Assembly (NCBI RefSeq): GCF_003944715.1
Contig: NZ_RWIT01000020.1
Coordinates: 1-64,000, forward strand
Direction of reading: 5' to 3'
Length of the DNA stretch: 64,000 nucleotides
Origin: Hymenobacter rigui
Lineage (GTDB): Bacteria; Bacteroidota; Bacteroidia; Cytophagales; Hymenobacteraceae
Position 1 is the first letter of the stretch, and every line of letters starts with the position of its first letter. Shown here piece by piece: positions 1-8,788 of the stretch. Both the position numbers and the translations under genes were made by a program. Under the pieces are notes generated by a model. That model did not search any database. It saw only the letters and a program-made list of their open reading frames with translations, and was not told where the DNA came from.

Positions 1-69
1 GCCGGGCTCCGGGCTCAGTCAGCGCCTGCGCCACGCGCTGGCGCAAATCCATCGAATACGCTTGCATAT
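1..69 (-). CDS. IS630-type transposase, N-terminal fragment cut by window edge
   Basis: Reading leftward from the ATG at 69 gives 23 residues beginning MQAYSMDLRQRVAQAL before the window ends. This resembles the start of the helix-turn-helix domain of IS630-family transposases, which commonly open with a YS-x-DLR-x-RV pattern. The DDE catalytic domain would lie outside the window, so completeness cannot be judged. I see no convincing terminal inverted repeat between 70 and 137. The neighbour at 138-812 is AT-rich, which would fit an insertion-prone stretch. The alternative is a stand-alone HTH protein of the same fold. Confidence 0.65.
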
Positions 70-137
70 ACCTGCTTACGTACGCTAGGCGACGGCAGCT
101 ACACCGTTCATGAATCCGCTATATAGAATAGTAATTA

Positions 138-812
138 TCAATTTCGGGCGTTCCGGCGGACAGCCAGCCATGAGCCCAGGTAAGCCAAACCATTGCCATA
201 AATCATAAATAATGCCCCCCATTTTCCATCTCTCACTCCATGCATCAGTAGATCGATACTGAACCAAGCCAGACCTGCTACAATAATCCAACCTAATACA
301 CTAGCAATTGGCTTCTCGAAAAAGCTCATTTCCCGAATAATGGCAGGTTTGTGACGATGCTCATTGGTTGCGGCCCGGCCGCATATATATTCCTGGAAAT
401 CCGCAATCAAAGTTGGCAACTCATCATTCGCAGCAAAGGTATCACTGCGGCCTAATGTTACTTTTTTTCCGGAATGGAGCCGCAACCGCAGGGATTTGCT
501 GCCGTTGAATTCCTGACTCACAAATGACGCAATGTCATCAAGTTTGATAACCTGTTTACTCCCTGACCGAGGTGAATCAATAATCAGCTCCTCTGCACTT
601 AAACTCACTTGCAAAGGTTCCATTGCTAACTGCTTTAACAGGAAGTAGCCAATACCCATACAAGCAAACGACCAAAACAGAACAATGCCATACGTATAGT
701 TTGTATTTGGCAAGTCTACTATGAATGGTCCGGCAATCAACAAGATTATACAGCCCAAGCAAATGACTACTACCCGTTTAACTCTCGCAACTCGAACCGT
801 ATAATTTCTCAT
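138..812 (-). CDS. hypothetical membrane protein with a PH-like central domain
   Basis: A 224-residue protein that I cannot assign to a named family. It has two hydrophobic helices near the N-terminus (about residues 13-31 and 42-60), a soluble beta-rich middle (about 66-145, LRLRLHSGKKVTLGRSD) that looks like a bacterial PH domain, and two more helices at the C-terminus (about 168-188 and 198-216). The gene is clearly more AT-rich than its neighbours, which suggests recent acquisition. It starts 19 bp after the stop of the TIGR02757 gene on the same strand, so the two may be co-transcribed. Function unknown; the membrane location is inferred from hydrophobicity. Confidence 0.75.
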   Translation of the reverse strand: MRNYTVRVARVKRVVVICLGCIILLIAGPFIVDLPNTNYTYGIVLFWSFACMGIGYFLLKQLAMEPLQVSLSAEELIIDSPRSGSKQVIKLDDIASFVSQEFNGSKSLRLRLHSGKKVTLGRSDTFAANDELPTLIADFQEYICGRAATNEHRHKPAIIREMSFFEKPIASVLGWIIVAGLAWFSIDLLMHGVRDGKWGALFMIYGNGLAYLGSWLAVRRNARN

Positions 813-831
813 TTTAGCACTGCTAGTTATC

Positions 832-1590
832 TTACATCTCCCCTTCTACCCCTAGTCCGAACAAAGCGAAATCATACTTCACAGGGTCCTGGGGGTCGAA
901 GGTGCGGAGGTGGGCGGTGAGGTCTTCGGCGGCCAGCCAGTCTACCTGCTTGCGTTCCAGCAGGCCCAGGCGGCGGGCCACGCGCTCCACGTGCACGTCG
1001 CAGGGGCAGATAAGGTCGGCGGGCGAGAGGCGCGTCCAGAGGCCGAAATCCACACCGTGCGCGTCGGGGCGCACCATCCAGCGCAGGTACATGTTCACGC
1101 GCTTGCAGGCCGAGCCACGGGCCGGGGTGGCCACGTGCTTGCGGGTGCGCTGGGGCGCATCGTCCAGACTAAAGAACAGGTTATGGAAGTTTTCGAGCCG
1201 CTCCTTCTGGGTGCGGCCTACCAAAAAGGCATCTTCCAACGTGTCGTGGCGGGTGTAGAACCAGCGCAGCCAGTGCACGAAGTAGAGCAGGTCGGTGTCG
1301 CAGAAGGTGCGGTGGCAGAAGCCCAGCAGGCGCTTCAGGTCATCGTCCTGATGCTGCCGGATGAACTGGTAGGGCGCATTGTCCATGCGCTGCATCAGCT
1401 CCCGGCACTTGCTGATGATGGTGGGCCGGCGGCCCCAGGCCAGCAGCGCCGCAAACAGCCCGCTGATTTCCACATCCTGCCGCTGCGTGAACTGGTGCGG
1501 GATGCTGATGGGGTCGAGGGGTATGAAGCCGGGCTGGTCGTAGTGCCGGTATTTCTCGTCGAGCAAAGCCCGAACCTGGGCGTGATTCAT
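832..1590 (-). CDS. TIGR02757 (DUF2400) family protein
   Basis: The 252-residue product matches the TIGR02757/DUF2400 family, common in Bacteroidota. Recognisable segments are DPISIPHQF near residue 26, ISGLFAALLAWGRR near 41, a CKRVNMYLRWMVR block in the second half and DLICPCDVHVERVARRLGL near 195. The last two resemble the helix-hairpin-helix and iron-sulfur-like parts of HhH-GPD base-excision glycosylases, so a nucleic-acid role has been suggested for the family, but no activity is established as far as I know. Length is typical. The ATG at 1590 is followed upstream by a 34-bp-arm hairpin that belongs to the 3' end of the LysM gene. Confidence 0.88.
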   Translation of the reverse strand: MNHAQVRALLDEKYRHYDQPGFIPLDPISIPHQFTQRQDVEISGLFAALLAWGRRPTIISKCRELMQRMDNAPYQFIRQHQDDDLKRLLGFCHRTFCDTDLLYFVHWLRWFYTRHDTLEDAFLVGRTQKERLENFHNLFFSLDDAPQRTRKHVATPARGSACKRVNMYLRWMVRPDAHGVDFGLWTRLSPADLICPCDVHVERVARRLGLLERKQVDWLAAEDLTAHLRTFDPQDPVKYDFALFGLGVEGEM

Positions 1591-1600
1591 GGGGTGAAGT

Positions 1601-1703
1601 GGTGAGTTGGTGATTGAGTGACTTAGTGAGTTTGTTGTTCTATCGAGGTCATTGGCGCAATTAGAACGGCAAACTCACTAAGTCACTCAATCACCAACTC
1701 ACC
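1601..1703. terminator. long perfect inverted repeat behind the LysM gene
   Basis: The 34-bp arms 1601-1634 and 1670-1703 are exact reverse complements. Pairing continues through GTTCT/AGAAC after a short mismatch, leaving a loop of about 21 nt. The right arm ends 1 nt from the LysM stop codon, so the minus-strand transcript would fold directly after translation ends. The stem is built from words such as TGAGT and TGATT. No U-tract follows, so it is more likely a 3'-end stabiliser or repeat element than a textbook intrinsic terminator. Confidence 0.75.
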
Positions 1704-1704
1704 G

Positions 1705-2724
1705 TTACGGTACGTAGTTGGTTTCTACGCGGAAGCGTTGGTCGGGGGTGGCGAGGCGTTGCACGGCCCGCTTGGAGAGGCGCACCAGGATGTTGGTGTT
1801 TTCGCCGGTATCAGGCAGCTGCCCAATTACGCGCACGTACACCGACTGCCCGTTCATGATGTTTTTTACTTCCATGATGGTGCCTACCGGAGCCGTTTTG
1901 TGCAGGGCCAGGTACTTGTCGGAAGCATCCGTCTGGATGGCCGTAGCCAGGCCGCTTTCCGACACGCGCCGCACGATTTCGCTGGCGCGGGTGGGGGCTT
2001 TTTCCCGCTCGGCAGCCGGTGCGGTAGTAGCAGGCGTGGCGGGCGTGATGGCCGGTGAGCTGGCCGAGTCGCGGGCCCGCTCTCGGGCGGCGCGTTCCCG
2101 CGCTTCCTTTTCCCGGGCTTCGCGGGCATCCCGCTCGGCTTCCTCATCCCGTTCGGGGCGGGCCGTGGGGGCCGGGCGCGTGGCGGCCACCGGCGTGCTG
2201 GGTCGCGCGGCCGGGGCGGCCGCAGCCGTACCAGCCACAATCACCGATTCGCCCACGCGCACGTTGTAGTTGGCCGGAAAGCCGTTGAGGCGGGACAGTT
2301 CGGCGGGAGTTGTCTGGAAGCGGCGGGCAATGGCGAACAGCGTTACGCCGGGCTCCACCTTATACACCTTGTTGCCACGAGCATCGGTAGCCAGGGCGCG
2401 GGTAGCGGCCGGGGCGGCAGCCGTGGCTTTGGGCGCGGCCGGCTGGGTGAGCACCACCCGGTTGCGGGGCACCAAAATAACCTGGCCGGTTACCAACGCG
2501 CCTTTCTGGCCAGAATTGGCTTCTACAATATCCTCCACCGGTACTTTATAGCGCCGGGCCACGCCGTACAGCGTTTCGCCGGGGGTAACGCGGTGCTTGA
2601 TCAGCAGCTTATTGCCCCGATACTCCACGCCAATGGAATCGGGCGGGGCAATGGGGCCGGTAGCGGCCCAGGCAGAAACACCAGTAAAAACAAACGCGGC
2701 AGTCAGCAACGAAAATCGGAACAT
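1705..2724 (-). CDS. exported LysM-repeat protein with RlpA-like C-terminal domain
   Basis: I start at the ATG at 2724 because it gives a clean signal peptide (MFRFSLLTAAFVFTGVSAWA); the frame extends six codons further to a GTG. The 339-residue mature product carries two LysM modules (about residues 44-92 and 122-168; cores VTPGETLYGVARRYKVP and VEPGVTLFAIARRF), then an alanine/proline/arginine-rich and highly charged linker (about 170-250), then a C-terminal domain with VGTIMEVKN and VRVIGQLPDTGENTNILVRL that looks like the double-psi beta-barrel of RlpA. It should bind peptidoglycan in the periplasm; a lytic role is possible but not shown. It is divergent from kdsB. Confidence 0.87.
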   Translation of the reverse strand: MFRFSLLTAAFVFTGVSAWAATGPIAPPDSIGVEYRGNKLLIKHRVTPGETLYGVARRYKVPVEDIVEANSGQKGALVTGQVILVPRNRVVLTQPAAPKATAAAPAATRALATDARGNKVYKVEPGVTLFAIARRFQTTPAELSRLNGFPANYNVRVGESVIVAGTAAAAPAARPSTPVAATRPAPTARPERDEEAERDAREAREKEARERAARERARDSASSPAITPATPATTAPAAEREKAPTRASEIVRRVSESGLATAIQTDASDKYLALHKTAPVGTIMEVKNIMNGQSVYVRVIGQLPDTGENTNILVRLSKRAVQRLATPDQRFRVETNYVP

Positions 2725-2965
2725 ACTTGTCGGCAGGCACAAAGCGGGTGCAAAGCAATATCGGCACAGAATGCCCCGCTTACATACAATTTGCCGAAAG
2801 TTACGGATTCAGGTTGAAGCCACCGCCATTCTAGGACGGGAGCAGTATGGAGTTGATGATTTTCAGGAAGAACCCCGCCCGAAACCACCTTGTGGGCTTC
2901 CGGGGCAGGACGGTCTGTTGGTTTTTCCCGTTTTTTGCGCCGCTCACCTTCTGACTCCCCTTCCT

Positions 2966-3724
2966 ATGCTCGCCATCGGTATTATTCCCGCCCGCTTCGC
3001 CTCTACACGCCTGCCCGGCAAGCCCCTCGTAGACCTGGCCGGCCGCTCCATGATTGAGCGGGTGGTGCGCCAGGCCCAACAATCGAGCCTGAGCCGGGTG
3101 GTAGTAGCCACCGACGACCCGCGTATTCTGGACCACGTACGGGGCTTCGGGGGCGAGGCCGTGCTCACCCATCCCGACCACCCCAGCGGCACCGACCGGG
3201 TGCGCGACGCCTACGAGCAGCTGCAGGTGCAGGCCGACTGCATTGTCAACATCCAGGGCGACGAGCCCTTCATCCACCCCGCCCAGATTGACGCGCTGGT
3301 GCAGCTGTTTGCCACGCCCGAGCCGCCTCAGCTGGCCACGCTGGTGAAGTCCGTGGTGAGCGAGGAGGAGTTGTTCAGCCCCCACCTGCCCAAGGTGGTG
3401 CTCAACGCCCGGGCCGAGGCGCTCTACTTCAGCCGCCACCCCCTGCCCTACCAGCGCCAGCACCCGCAGGCCGAATGGCTCCGGCACCACCGCTACCTGC
3501 GCCACATCGGCCTCTACGCCTACCGGCCTGACGTGCTCCACGCCATTACCCAACTGCCCCCCTCCCCGCTGGAGCTGGCCGAAAGCCTGGAGCAGCTGCG
3601 CTGGCTGGAAGCCGGCTACCGCATCCAGACCGCCGAAACCGAGCTGGAAACCATCGGCATCGACACGCCGGAAGATGTGGAAAGGGCGTTGCGGCACTTG
3701 TGTGAAATCGAAGGGAAAAAGTAA
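2966..3724 (+). CDS. kdsB: 3-deoxy-manno-octulosonate cytidylyltransferase
   Basis: CMP-Kdo synthetase activates Kdo with CTP in the cytoplasm for the lipopolysaccharide inner core. The open frame extends far upstream, but homology starts at the ATG at 2966 (MLAIGIIPARFASTRLPGKP), giving 252 residues, the usual length. Visible motifs are the nucleotide-binding RFASTRLPGKPL loop at about residues 10-21, VVVATDDPRI near 49, HPSGTDR near 75, NIQGDEPFI near 95 and a late RWLEAGYRI/ETIGIDTPED block, all diagnostic of KdsB. The gene stands alone, divergent from the LysM gene and convergent with the GH97 gene; a nested palindrome with an intrinsic terminator separates the latter pair. Confidence 0.96.
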   Translation: MLAIGIIPARFASTRLPGKPLVDLAGRSMIERVVRQAQQSSLSRVVVATDDPRILDHVRGFGGEAVLTHPDHPSGTDRVRDAYEQLQVQADCIVNIQGDEPFIHPAQIDALVQLFATPEPPQLATLVKSVVSEEELFSPHLPKVVLNARAEALYFSRHPLPYQRQHPQAEWLRHHRYLRHIGLYAYRPDVLHAITQLPPSPLELAESLEQLRWLEAGYRIQTAETELETIGIDTPEDVERALRHLCEIEGKK

Positions 3725-3732
3725 AAGCGGCT

Positions 3733-3893
3733 CGTCATTGCGAGCAGCGCGAAGCAATCCTTCCTTCACGAAGCGCAAGGCCCTGAAATGCGAAAAGCCC
3801 CTGACGGCCGTGCTGGCGTCAGGGGCTTTTGTGTAGATCAAGGATTCGTACTCTGAAAAGGAAGGATTGCTTCGGCTACGCCTCGCAATGACG
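3733..3893. repeat. nested palindromic element, copy A
   Basis: The outer arms 3733-3766 (CGTCATTGCGAG...GAAGCAATCC) and 3859-3893 are near-perfect reverse complements. They enclose an inner GC-rich hairpin at 3793-3830. Copy B at 16872-17032 has the same architecture, the same outer words and an almost identical inner hairpin, so the whole unit of about 160 bp is repeated. Both copies sit between convergent genes. Confidence 0.85.
3793..3830. terminator. bidirectional intrinsic terminator inside repeat copy A
   Basis: The stem AAAAGCCCCTGACG pairs with CGTCAGGGGCTTTT, with a short GC-rich loop. The A-run on one side and T-run on the other make it usable by both the kdsB transcript and the opposing GH97 transcript. 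Confidence 0.85.
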
Positions 3894-3905
3894 GGCGTTG
3901 CCTTT

Positions 3906-6038
3906 CTACTTCGTCTCCACCAGGCTGATGGCGTAGCCGCCGCCGGGGGCGCAGAACTGGGTCAGCTTGGTTTTGCTGGTTACCTTCTGCTTGCGGATCT
4001 GGTAGGCCTGGGGGTTCTTCTCGTAGTGGGCCGTGGGGGCGTCGGCGTAGATGGTGGCCGTGTACTTCTTGCCGGGCTCCAGGAAGCTCAGGTCGATTTT
4101 AGAGGTGCGACCCTGCTCGTCGCAGGTGCTGCCGATAAACCAGCTGCTTTTGCCCTTGGCCTTGCGGGCGTAGGTGATGTAGTCGCCGGGCTCGGCTTCC
4201 AGCACTTTGGTGTCGTCCCAGTCCACGGCCACGTCCTTGATGAACTGGAAGGCGTCGAGGTGCTCGTTGTAGTGCTCAATCATGTCGGCCGCCATCTGCA
4301 GGGGGCTGTACATGGTCACGTACAGGGCCAGCTGGCGGGCCAGGGTGCTGTGCACGAAGGACGTGTTCTGCGGGTTGAAGGTGCTGATGCGCGTTTGGAA
4401 GATGCCGGGCGTATAGTCCATCGGGCCGCCGATGAGGCGGGTGAAGGGCAGAATGGTAGTGTGGTCGGCGTTATTGCCCCCAAACGATTCGTACTCGGTG
4501 CCGCGGGCGGCCTCGTTGCCGATAAGGTTGGGGAAGGTGCGGGCCAGGCCGGTGGGGCGCACGGCCTCGTGGCCGTTCACCATAATCTTGTGCTCAGCTG
4601 CTTTTTCCAGCACGTACTGGTAATGGTTGTTCACCCACTGGTCGTAGTGGTGGTGGCCCAGCGGCACGATGTCGCCCACGTAGCCGGTTTTCACGGCGTT
4701 GTAGCCGTACTTGTTCATGAACTGAAACGCCGAATCCAGGTGCCGCTCGTAGTTGCGTACCGAGCCCGAGGTTTCGTGGTGCATGATGATCTTCACGCCC
4801 TTGCTGGCGGCGTAACGGTTCAATTCGACCACGTCGAAGTCCGGGTAAGGCGTCACGAAGTCGAACACGTAGTCCTTGTGCTTGCCGAACCAGTCTTCCC
4901 AGCCGATGTTCCATCCTTCCACCAGCACCGCATCAAAGCCATGCTTGGCGGCGAAGTCGATGTACTGCTTCACCCGCGTGTTGTTGGCCGCGTGCGTGCC
5001 GTTGGGCTGCACGGTTTTGTAGTCGATGGAGTCAAGCTTGATGTTCTCCTGGTTGGTGTACGACCACGTGCCCTTGCCCGTAATCATCTCCCACCACACG
5101 CCCACGTACTTCACCGGCTTGATCCACGATACGTCCGGGTATTTGGTGGGCTCGTTGAGGTTCAGTACCAGCTTGGAGAGCAGAATATCACCGGCTTTGT
5201 CGCTCACAATCACCGTGCGCCAGGGCGAGTTGGCGGGCGTCTGAATCAGGCCTTTGTCGCCCACGGCGTCGGGGGTCAGGTGGCTTTCCAGCACCATGTT
5301 TTTGTCATCCAGCTCCAGGTGCATGCAGCTGTAGTCGATGAGGGCCGCCTCGTGGATGTTGATGTAGAGGCCGTCCTGGCTTTTCATCATCAACGGCGTC
5401 TGCACGCCGGTGGGCGAGAAAGGCGTCTGGGAGGCGTTGGGCGTGGTGGCGGCTTTCATCTTGCCGCGCACTTCCGAGAGTTTCGACGTAACGGTGCTGT
5501 ACTCCTGCGTGTCGTAGTCGCCGGGCAGCCAGAAGGCTTTGTGGTCGCCGGCCAAGGCAAACTGGGTGCGTTCTTCCTTGATGGTGAAGTAGTCGAGCTT
5601 GGGCTGGCGCGGGAATTCGTAGCGGAAGCCCAAGCCGTCGTCGAACACCCGAAACCGCACGCGCATGGTGCGCTGGGTGGCAGCCTGGGTGAGCGTCACC
5701 GCTAGCTCATTATAGTGGTTGCGGATGGTTTTCGACTCACCCCACACCGGCGTCCACGTTTCGTCAAACGAGCGGGTTTGTTTGTCGGTCTGGGTAAAGC
5801 CGGCTTGCAGACTGGTCGTGTTTTTCAGCTCCAGGCCCAGCTTGCTGGTTTTGATAACCGGCCGCCCCTTATAGGTTAGCGAGTAAGTGGGCACACCGCC
5901 CTCGGCCAGCGTGACGTTGAGCGTCAGCTGCCCGTTCGGCGACTTGATTTCTTCGGCCCGAAGCGTGCCCCAGAGCAGGCACAGCAGCCCCAGCAGCCCC
6001 AGGCGGCGAGTGGAAACAGGATTACGGAGTGGGTTCAT
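3906..6038 (-). CDS. glycoside hydrolase family 97 alpha-glucosidase (SusB-like)
   Basis: A 710-residue exported alpha-glucosidase that releases glucose from malto-oligosaccharides, probably in the periplasm. The ATG at 6038 gives a signal peptide (LGLLGLLCLLWGTLRAEE); an upstream extension lacks homology. The order is an N-terminal beta-sandwich, a central (beta/alpha)8 barrel and a C-terminal all-beta domain. Glu422 (in MHHETSG), Glu491 (NGHEAVRP) and Glu515 (RGTEYE) are spaced 69 and 24 residues apart, the same spacing as Glu439, Glu508 and Glu532 of Bacteroides SusB. Carrying Glu at the first position puts the enzyme in the inverting group rather than the retaining GH97 group. It is not next to a SusCD pair here, unlike classical susB. 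Confidence 0.93.
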   Translation of the reverse strand: MNPLRNPVSTRRLGLLGLLCLLWGTLRAEEIKSPNGQLTLNVTLAEGGVPTYSLTYKGRPVIKTSKLGLELKNTTSLQAGFTQTDKQTRSFDETWTPVWGESKTIRNHYNELAVTLTQAATQRTMRVRFRVFDDGLGFRYEFPRQPKLDYFTIKEERTQFALAGDHKAFWLPGDYDTQEYSTVTSKLSEVRGKMKAATTPNASQTPFSPTGVQTPLMMKSQDGLYINIHEAALIDYSCMHLELDDKNMVLESHLTPDAVGDKGLIQTPANSPWRTVIVSDKAGDILLSKLVLNLNEPTKYPDVSWIKPVKYVGVWWEMITGKGTWSYTNQENIKLDSIDYKTVQPNGTHAANNTRVKQYIDFAAKHGFDAVLVEGWNIGWEDWFGKHKDYVFDFVTPYPDFDVVELNRYAASKGVKIIMHHETSGSVRNYERHLDSAFQFMNKYGYNAVKTGYVGDIVPLGHHHYDQWVNNHYQYVLEKAAEHKIMVNGHEAVRPTGLARTFPNLIGNEAARGTEYESFGGNNADHTTILPFTRLIGGPMDYTPGIFQTRISTFNPQNTSFVHSTLARQLALYVTMYSPLQMAADMIEHYNEHLDAFQFIKDVAVDWDDTKVLEAEPGDYITYARKAKGKSSWFIGSTCDEQGRTSKIDLSFLEPGKKYTATIYADAPTAHYEKNPQAYQIRKQKVTSKTKLTQFCAPGGGYAISLVETK

Positions 6039-6200
6039 GCGGATGAAATAGAAGTGCGTAGTGGCCTCAGCGGCTAGGAAAGAGTTATGCGCCGCAAGTT
6101 GCCACTCTGCAGCCGGAACCACTACGCTGCCGTTACCCAATTCCCCCGCGGTATTGATTTTAACGTCAAAACACCAGCCGCCATCCTTTGACCTCTACGA

Positions 6201-6545
6201 CTACCCGCCGGCTTTCTTGGCCTTGTAGCCTTTCTCCAGCAGCACAGCCATGACCTTGTCGCGGAAGTCACCCTGGATAATGATTTCGCCGTCTTTAGCA
6301 TTGCCCCCCACGGCGCACTTGGTTTTGAGCAGCTTACCCAGCGTCTGCAGATCCTCATCCTGGCCCACGAAGCCCGTCACGAGCGTGACCTGCTTGCCAC
6401 CCCGCGACTTTTTATCCAACTGCACCCGCAGATTCTGCTGCTGCGGGGGCAGCGTGGCGGCGGTTTCTTCGGTGTTGTCCTGGTATTCGAAGTCGGGGTT
6501 AGTGGAATACACTACCCCTTCCCGGCGGTTGTTCTTGGATTTCAT
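6201..6545 (-). CDS. SUI1/YciH family translation factor-like protein
   Basis: A small 114-residue protein of the eIF1/SUI1 fold, the bacterial YciH group, proposed to act on start-site fidelity on the 30S subunit. The C-terminal two thirds carry the SUI1 signature: LDKKSRGGKQVTLVTGF at about residues 42-58, LGKLLKTKCAVGGNAKDGEI at about 67-86 and IIQGDF near 87. The N-terminal 35 residues are a variable charged tail. Length and architecture are typical. It is preceded by a long hairpin belonging to the next gene and followed by GH97 after about 160 bp. Confidence 0.92.
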   Translation of the reverse strand: MKSKNNRREGVVYSTNPDFEYQDNTEETAATLPPQQQNLRVQLDKKSRGGKQVTLVTGFVGQDEDLQTLGKLLKTKCAVGGNAKDGEIIIQGDFRDKVMAVLLEKGYKAKKAGG

Positions 6546-6552
6546 ACAATGT

Positions 6553-6635
6553 GATGGTGAACTTGTGAGATGGAGAGTTGTCGTTCAGCCGGTACAAAGA
6601 GACAAGTAAACTCACCATTTCACAAGTTCACCATC
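6553..6635. terminator. long inverted repeat behind the lipid kinase gene
   Basis: Arms 6553-6579 and 6609-6635 are reverse complements with two mismatches over 27 bp. The right arm ends 6 nt before the stop codon of the minus-strand kinase gene at 6642. The stem uses TGA-rich words (GGTGAACTTGTGA) like the hairpin at 1601-1703. No T-run follows. Confidence 0.7.
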
Positions 6636-6641
6636 TTATCA

Positions 6642-7511
6642 CTACACGGCTACTTCCAGCGCCAGCGGTGTCAATTCTACCTCGAAGTCGGTAGCATCGG
6701 CAACGTAGTCGCCATCGACGTGGAAGCCCAAGGGCTGAGCGGCGCGCACCCGGATGCGGCGGCTGGTATGGTACGCAGCACTGCTAGAGGTTGCCAGCGT
6801 ACCGAGGGCCAGCCCCACCCCTACCCGCACGGCCCGCAGCATGGGCAGCGCATCAATCAGGCACACATCCAGCAGGCCATCCTGAATGTTGGCCTGGGGT
6901 GCTATGTAGGCGTTGTTGCCGTACTGGGCGGCGTTGGCGAAGGCCAGCACGTAGCAGTGCGTATCGAGCAGCTGGGCGTTTTCCAGCTCCACCTGCACCG
7001 GCGTGGGGCGGTAGCGGCGGTACTCGCGCAGGGCCACCTTCACGTAGGTGCTCAGACCGCGGGTGCCGGCCCGGGCAAACAGCTTGCTCACGTGGGCATC
7101 AAATCCCAGCCCGGCCGTGCAGAAAAACCAGTGGCCGTTAATCTGGCCCGCATCAATGCGCTGAAACGTGGGCTGACACGCGCGGCGCACGGCTCCCGGC
7201 AAATCCAATGGCAGGCGCAGGTGGCGGGCCAGCCCATTGCCCGAGCCCCGGGGCACGATGCCCAGGGCCGCCCCGGTTCCCAGTAGGCCCCGGGCCACTT
7301 CGTTCACGGTACCATCACCGCCCACGGCCACCACCACCCGGCAGCCACGCTCCGCGGCCTCCCGGGCCAGCTCGGTGGCGTGCCCGGCCCGTTGGGTCAG
7401 CTGAATCTCGAAGTCGGCCCCGGCGGCCGTGGCGTAGCGCGTGAGCAGCGCCGGCACATCCTGGGTGCGGTTGGTGCCGGACGTAGGGTTCAGAACAAAG
7501 CAGATGCGCAC
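6642..7511 (-). CDS. diacylglycerol/lipid kinase family protein (YegS/BmrU-like)
   Basis: A 289-residue lipid kinase of the DAGK catalytic family, expected to phosphorylate diacylglycerol or a related lipid at the inner membrane using ATP. Motifs: NPTSGTN at residues 8-14, the nucleotide-binding AVGGDGTVNEVA at about 62-73, and PRGSGNGLARHL near 86-97. The second domain ends with GDYVADATDFEVEL. The start codon is GTG at 7511, placed by homology of the RICFVLNP strand. A long hairpin directly follows the stop codon. Which lipid is used cannot be read from the sequence. Confidence 0.92.
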   Translation of the reverse strand: MRICFVLNPTSGTNRTQDVPALLTRYATAAGADFEIQLTQRAGHATELAREAAERGCRVVVAVGGDGTVNEVARGLLGTGAALGIVPRGSGNGLARHLRLPLDLPGAVRRACQPTFQRIDAGQINGHWFFCTAGLGFDAHVSKLFARAGTRGLSTYVKVALREYRRYRPTPVQVELENAQLLDTHCYVLAFANAAQYGNNAYIAPQANIQDGLLDVCLIDALPMLRAVRVGVGLALGTLATSSSAAYHTSRRIRVRAAQPLGFHVDGDYVADATDFEVELTPLALEVAV

Positions 7512-7587
7512 AGGGAGAAGGCTACGAGTAAGGAAAAGTAAAAAACAAAAGGCTTATAAAACACTACATTTCAATCTCCTGATAAAA

Positions 7588-8682
7588 TCAGTGACTATTC
7601 ATAATTACTTGCAAATAATTTAGCACAGCAGGCCGAGTAACCGAATCATGTAGAGAACTTTTCAATTCTTGGTAATGAGCATTTATGAATAACATTTCAT
7701 TCTCCTGAACAGTGTAGGAAAGTATTTGTGCTCGACTCAATTTGGAAGCTTTATAACGGCCTACTAATTTCTTCTGTATATCATTCCATACATATTCAAC
7801 AACAGTTGAATCGTTCACTACAAACGATTCGGAATTCACTCTTGTAGTATCAGGTAAGGTGACATCGTACACCATCTTTATTCGAAGGGGATTGGTGGAT
7901 TGTATTGTGAATACCAACCACCATGCACGGAATCCCCAGAATAATTGAGAATTACCGTCTTTAAGCTCGTTTAGAACTGGCAGAAGTTTGTCACCATCAT
8001 ACCTATAGAAATTGAGGTTATTCCACCAGATACCAGAACCCCTGCGAAATTCACGAGTGTAGTATACAACAGTTTTATTATTTTCATCTTGGTAGTGTTT
8101 TAAATCAAGTCCGTAATGTCTATAACCATCATGAATAGCTATTAACTTATTTTTCTTAAAAAAGAACAGAGGCGCAGGCTGGCAACGCTCCAAAAAACCA
8201 ATACCAATGGCGTACTCCTCGAAAGAATTGTTTCTAAAAGGATAAAACGCAACTGAAATACTATCCGCCGCAAACTTTCTGAACAAGCCCTCCCGACTGC
8301 AGCCTTGACCGATTGTAGCATCTCTAAAAATACGCTGCGCCTCCGTTCGGGTCATTCTCCCCAGCCACGCCGCCTGCTTCAATAGAGTAAAGTCCTGTGT
8401 TGTTAATGTTTGGCTCCGCGACGTTTGATGGTAGAAAATCGAATCGGCATACAATGCTGCCCTATCGGTTAATGGCGGTGAGGGCAAATGCCCCACGCTG
8501 TCTAGAAAAGCTTCTAGTTGCTGGTCAGAATACGCGGCGCTCTTCAGACCAGCCTCGTTTTTGCTGGATGGTGAGACGGAAATACCGTACTCTGCGGCAG
8601 TTTTATTATCAGTTGGTCCACCGCAACAAATTATCAGCAAGCAGCTACTCACGTAGATATACCTTACTACAGGGGAAAGCAT
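7588..8682 (-). CDS. AT-rich hypothetical exported protein
   Basis: No recognised family. From the ATG at 8682 the product is 364 residues, with a hydrophobic N-terminus (YIYVSSCLLIICCGG) and several cysteines; it may be a lipoprotein, but no cysteine sits in a classical lipobox. The middle contains aromatic-rich stretches (IWWNNLNFYRY, FWGFRAWWLVF) suggesting a beta-rich fold. The frame extends 16 codons upstream, but those residues do not look like a signal. Base composition is far more AT-rich than the flanking genes, which suggests horizontal acquisition. It lies downstream of gapA on the same strand, behind a terminator. Confidence 0.75.
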   Translation of the reverse strand: MLSPVVRYIYVSSCLLIICCGGPTDNKTAAEYGISVSPSSKNEAGLKSAAYSDQQLEAFLDSVGHLPSPPLTDRAALYADSIFYHQTSRSQTLTTQDFTLLKQAAWLGRMTRTEAQRIFRDATIGQGCSREGLFRKFAADSISVAFYPFRNNSFEEYAIGIGFLERCQPAPLFFFKKNKLIAIHDGYRHYGLDLKHYQDENNKTVVYYTREFRRGSGIWWNNLNFYRYDGDKLLPVLNELKDGNSQLFWGFRAWWLVFTIQSTNPLRIKMVYDVTLPDTTRVNSESFVVNDSTVVEYVWNDIQKKLVGRYKASKLSRAQILSYTVQENEMLFINAHYQELKSSLHDSVTRPAVLNYLQVIMNSH

Positions 8683-8721
8683 CCTATAATCAATAATCGA
8701 GTAAGAGAGTCGTCGGGCCGC

Positions 8722-8766
8722 AAAATACAAACCGCCTGCCCGGTTTCCCGGACAGGCGGCTTTTTA
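8722..8766 (-). terminator. intrinsic terminator of gapA
   Basis: Reading the minus strand after the gapA stop, the stem CCGCCTGTCCGG-GAAA-CCGGGCAGGCGG is followed by TTTGTATTTT. The 12-bp GC stem with a GAAA tetraloop and T-rich tail is a strong Rho-independent terminator. Confidence 0.88.
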
Positions 8767-8788
8767 CTTTAGGCAAAAACCCGAAGGC

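Noticed and set aside
2597..2965. N-terminal extension of kdsB
   Set aside because: The extra 123 codons overlap the LysM gene and its promoter region and show no homology; KdsB begins at 2966.
3867..5705. 612-residue open frame antisense to the GH97 gene
   Set aside because: It lies wholly inside the GH97 gene, its translation is a monotonous Gly/Val/His/Leu mixture typical of the reverse frame of GC-rich genes, and it has no recognisable domain.
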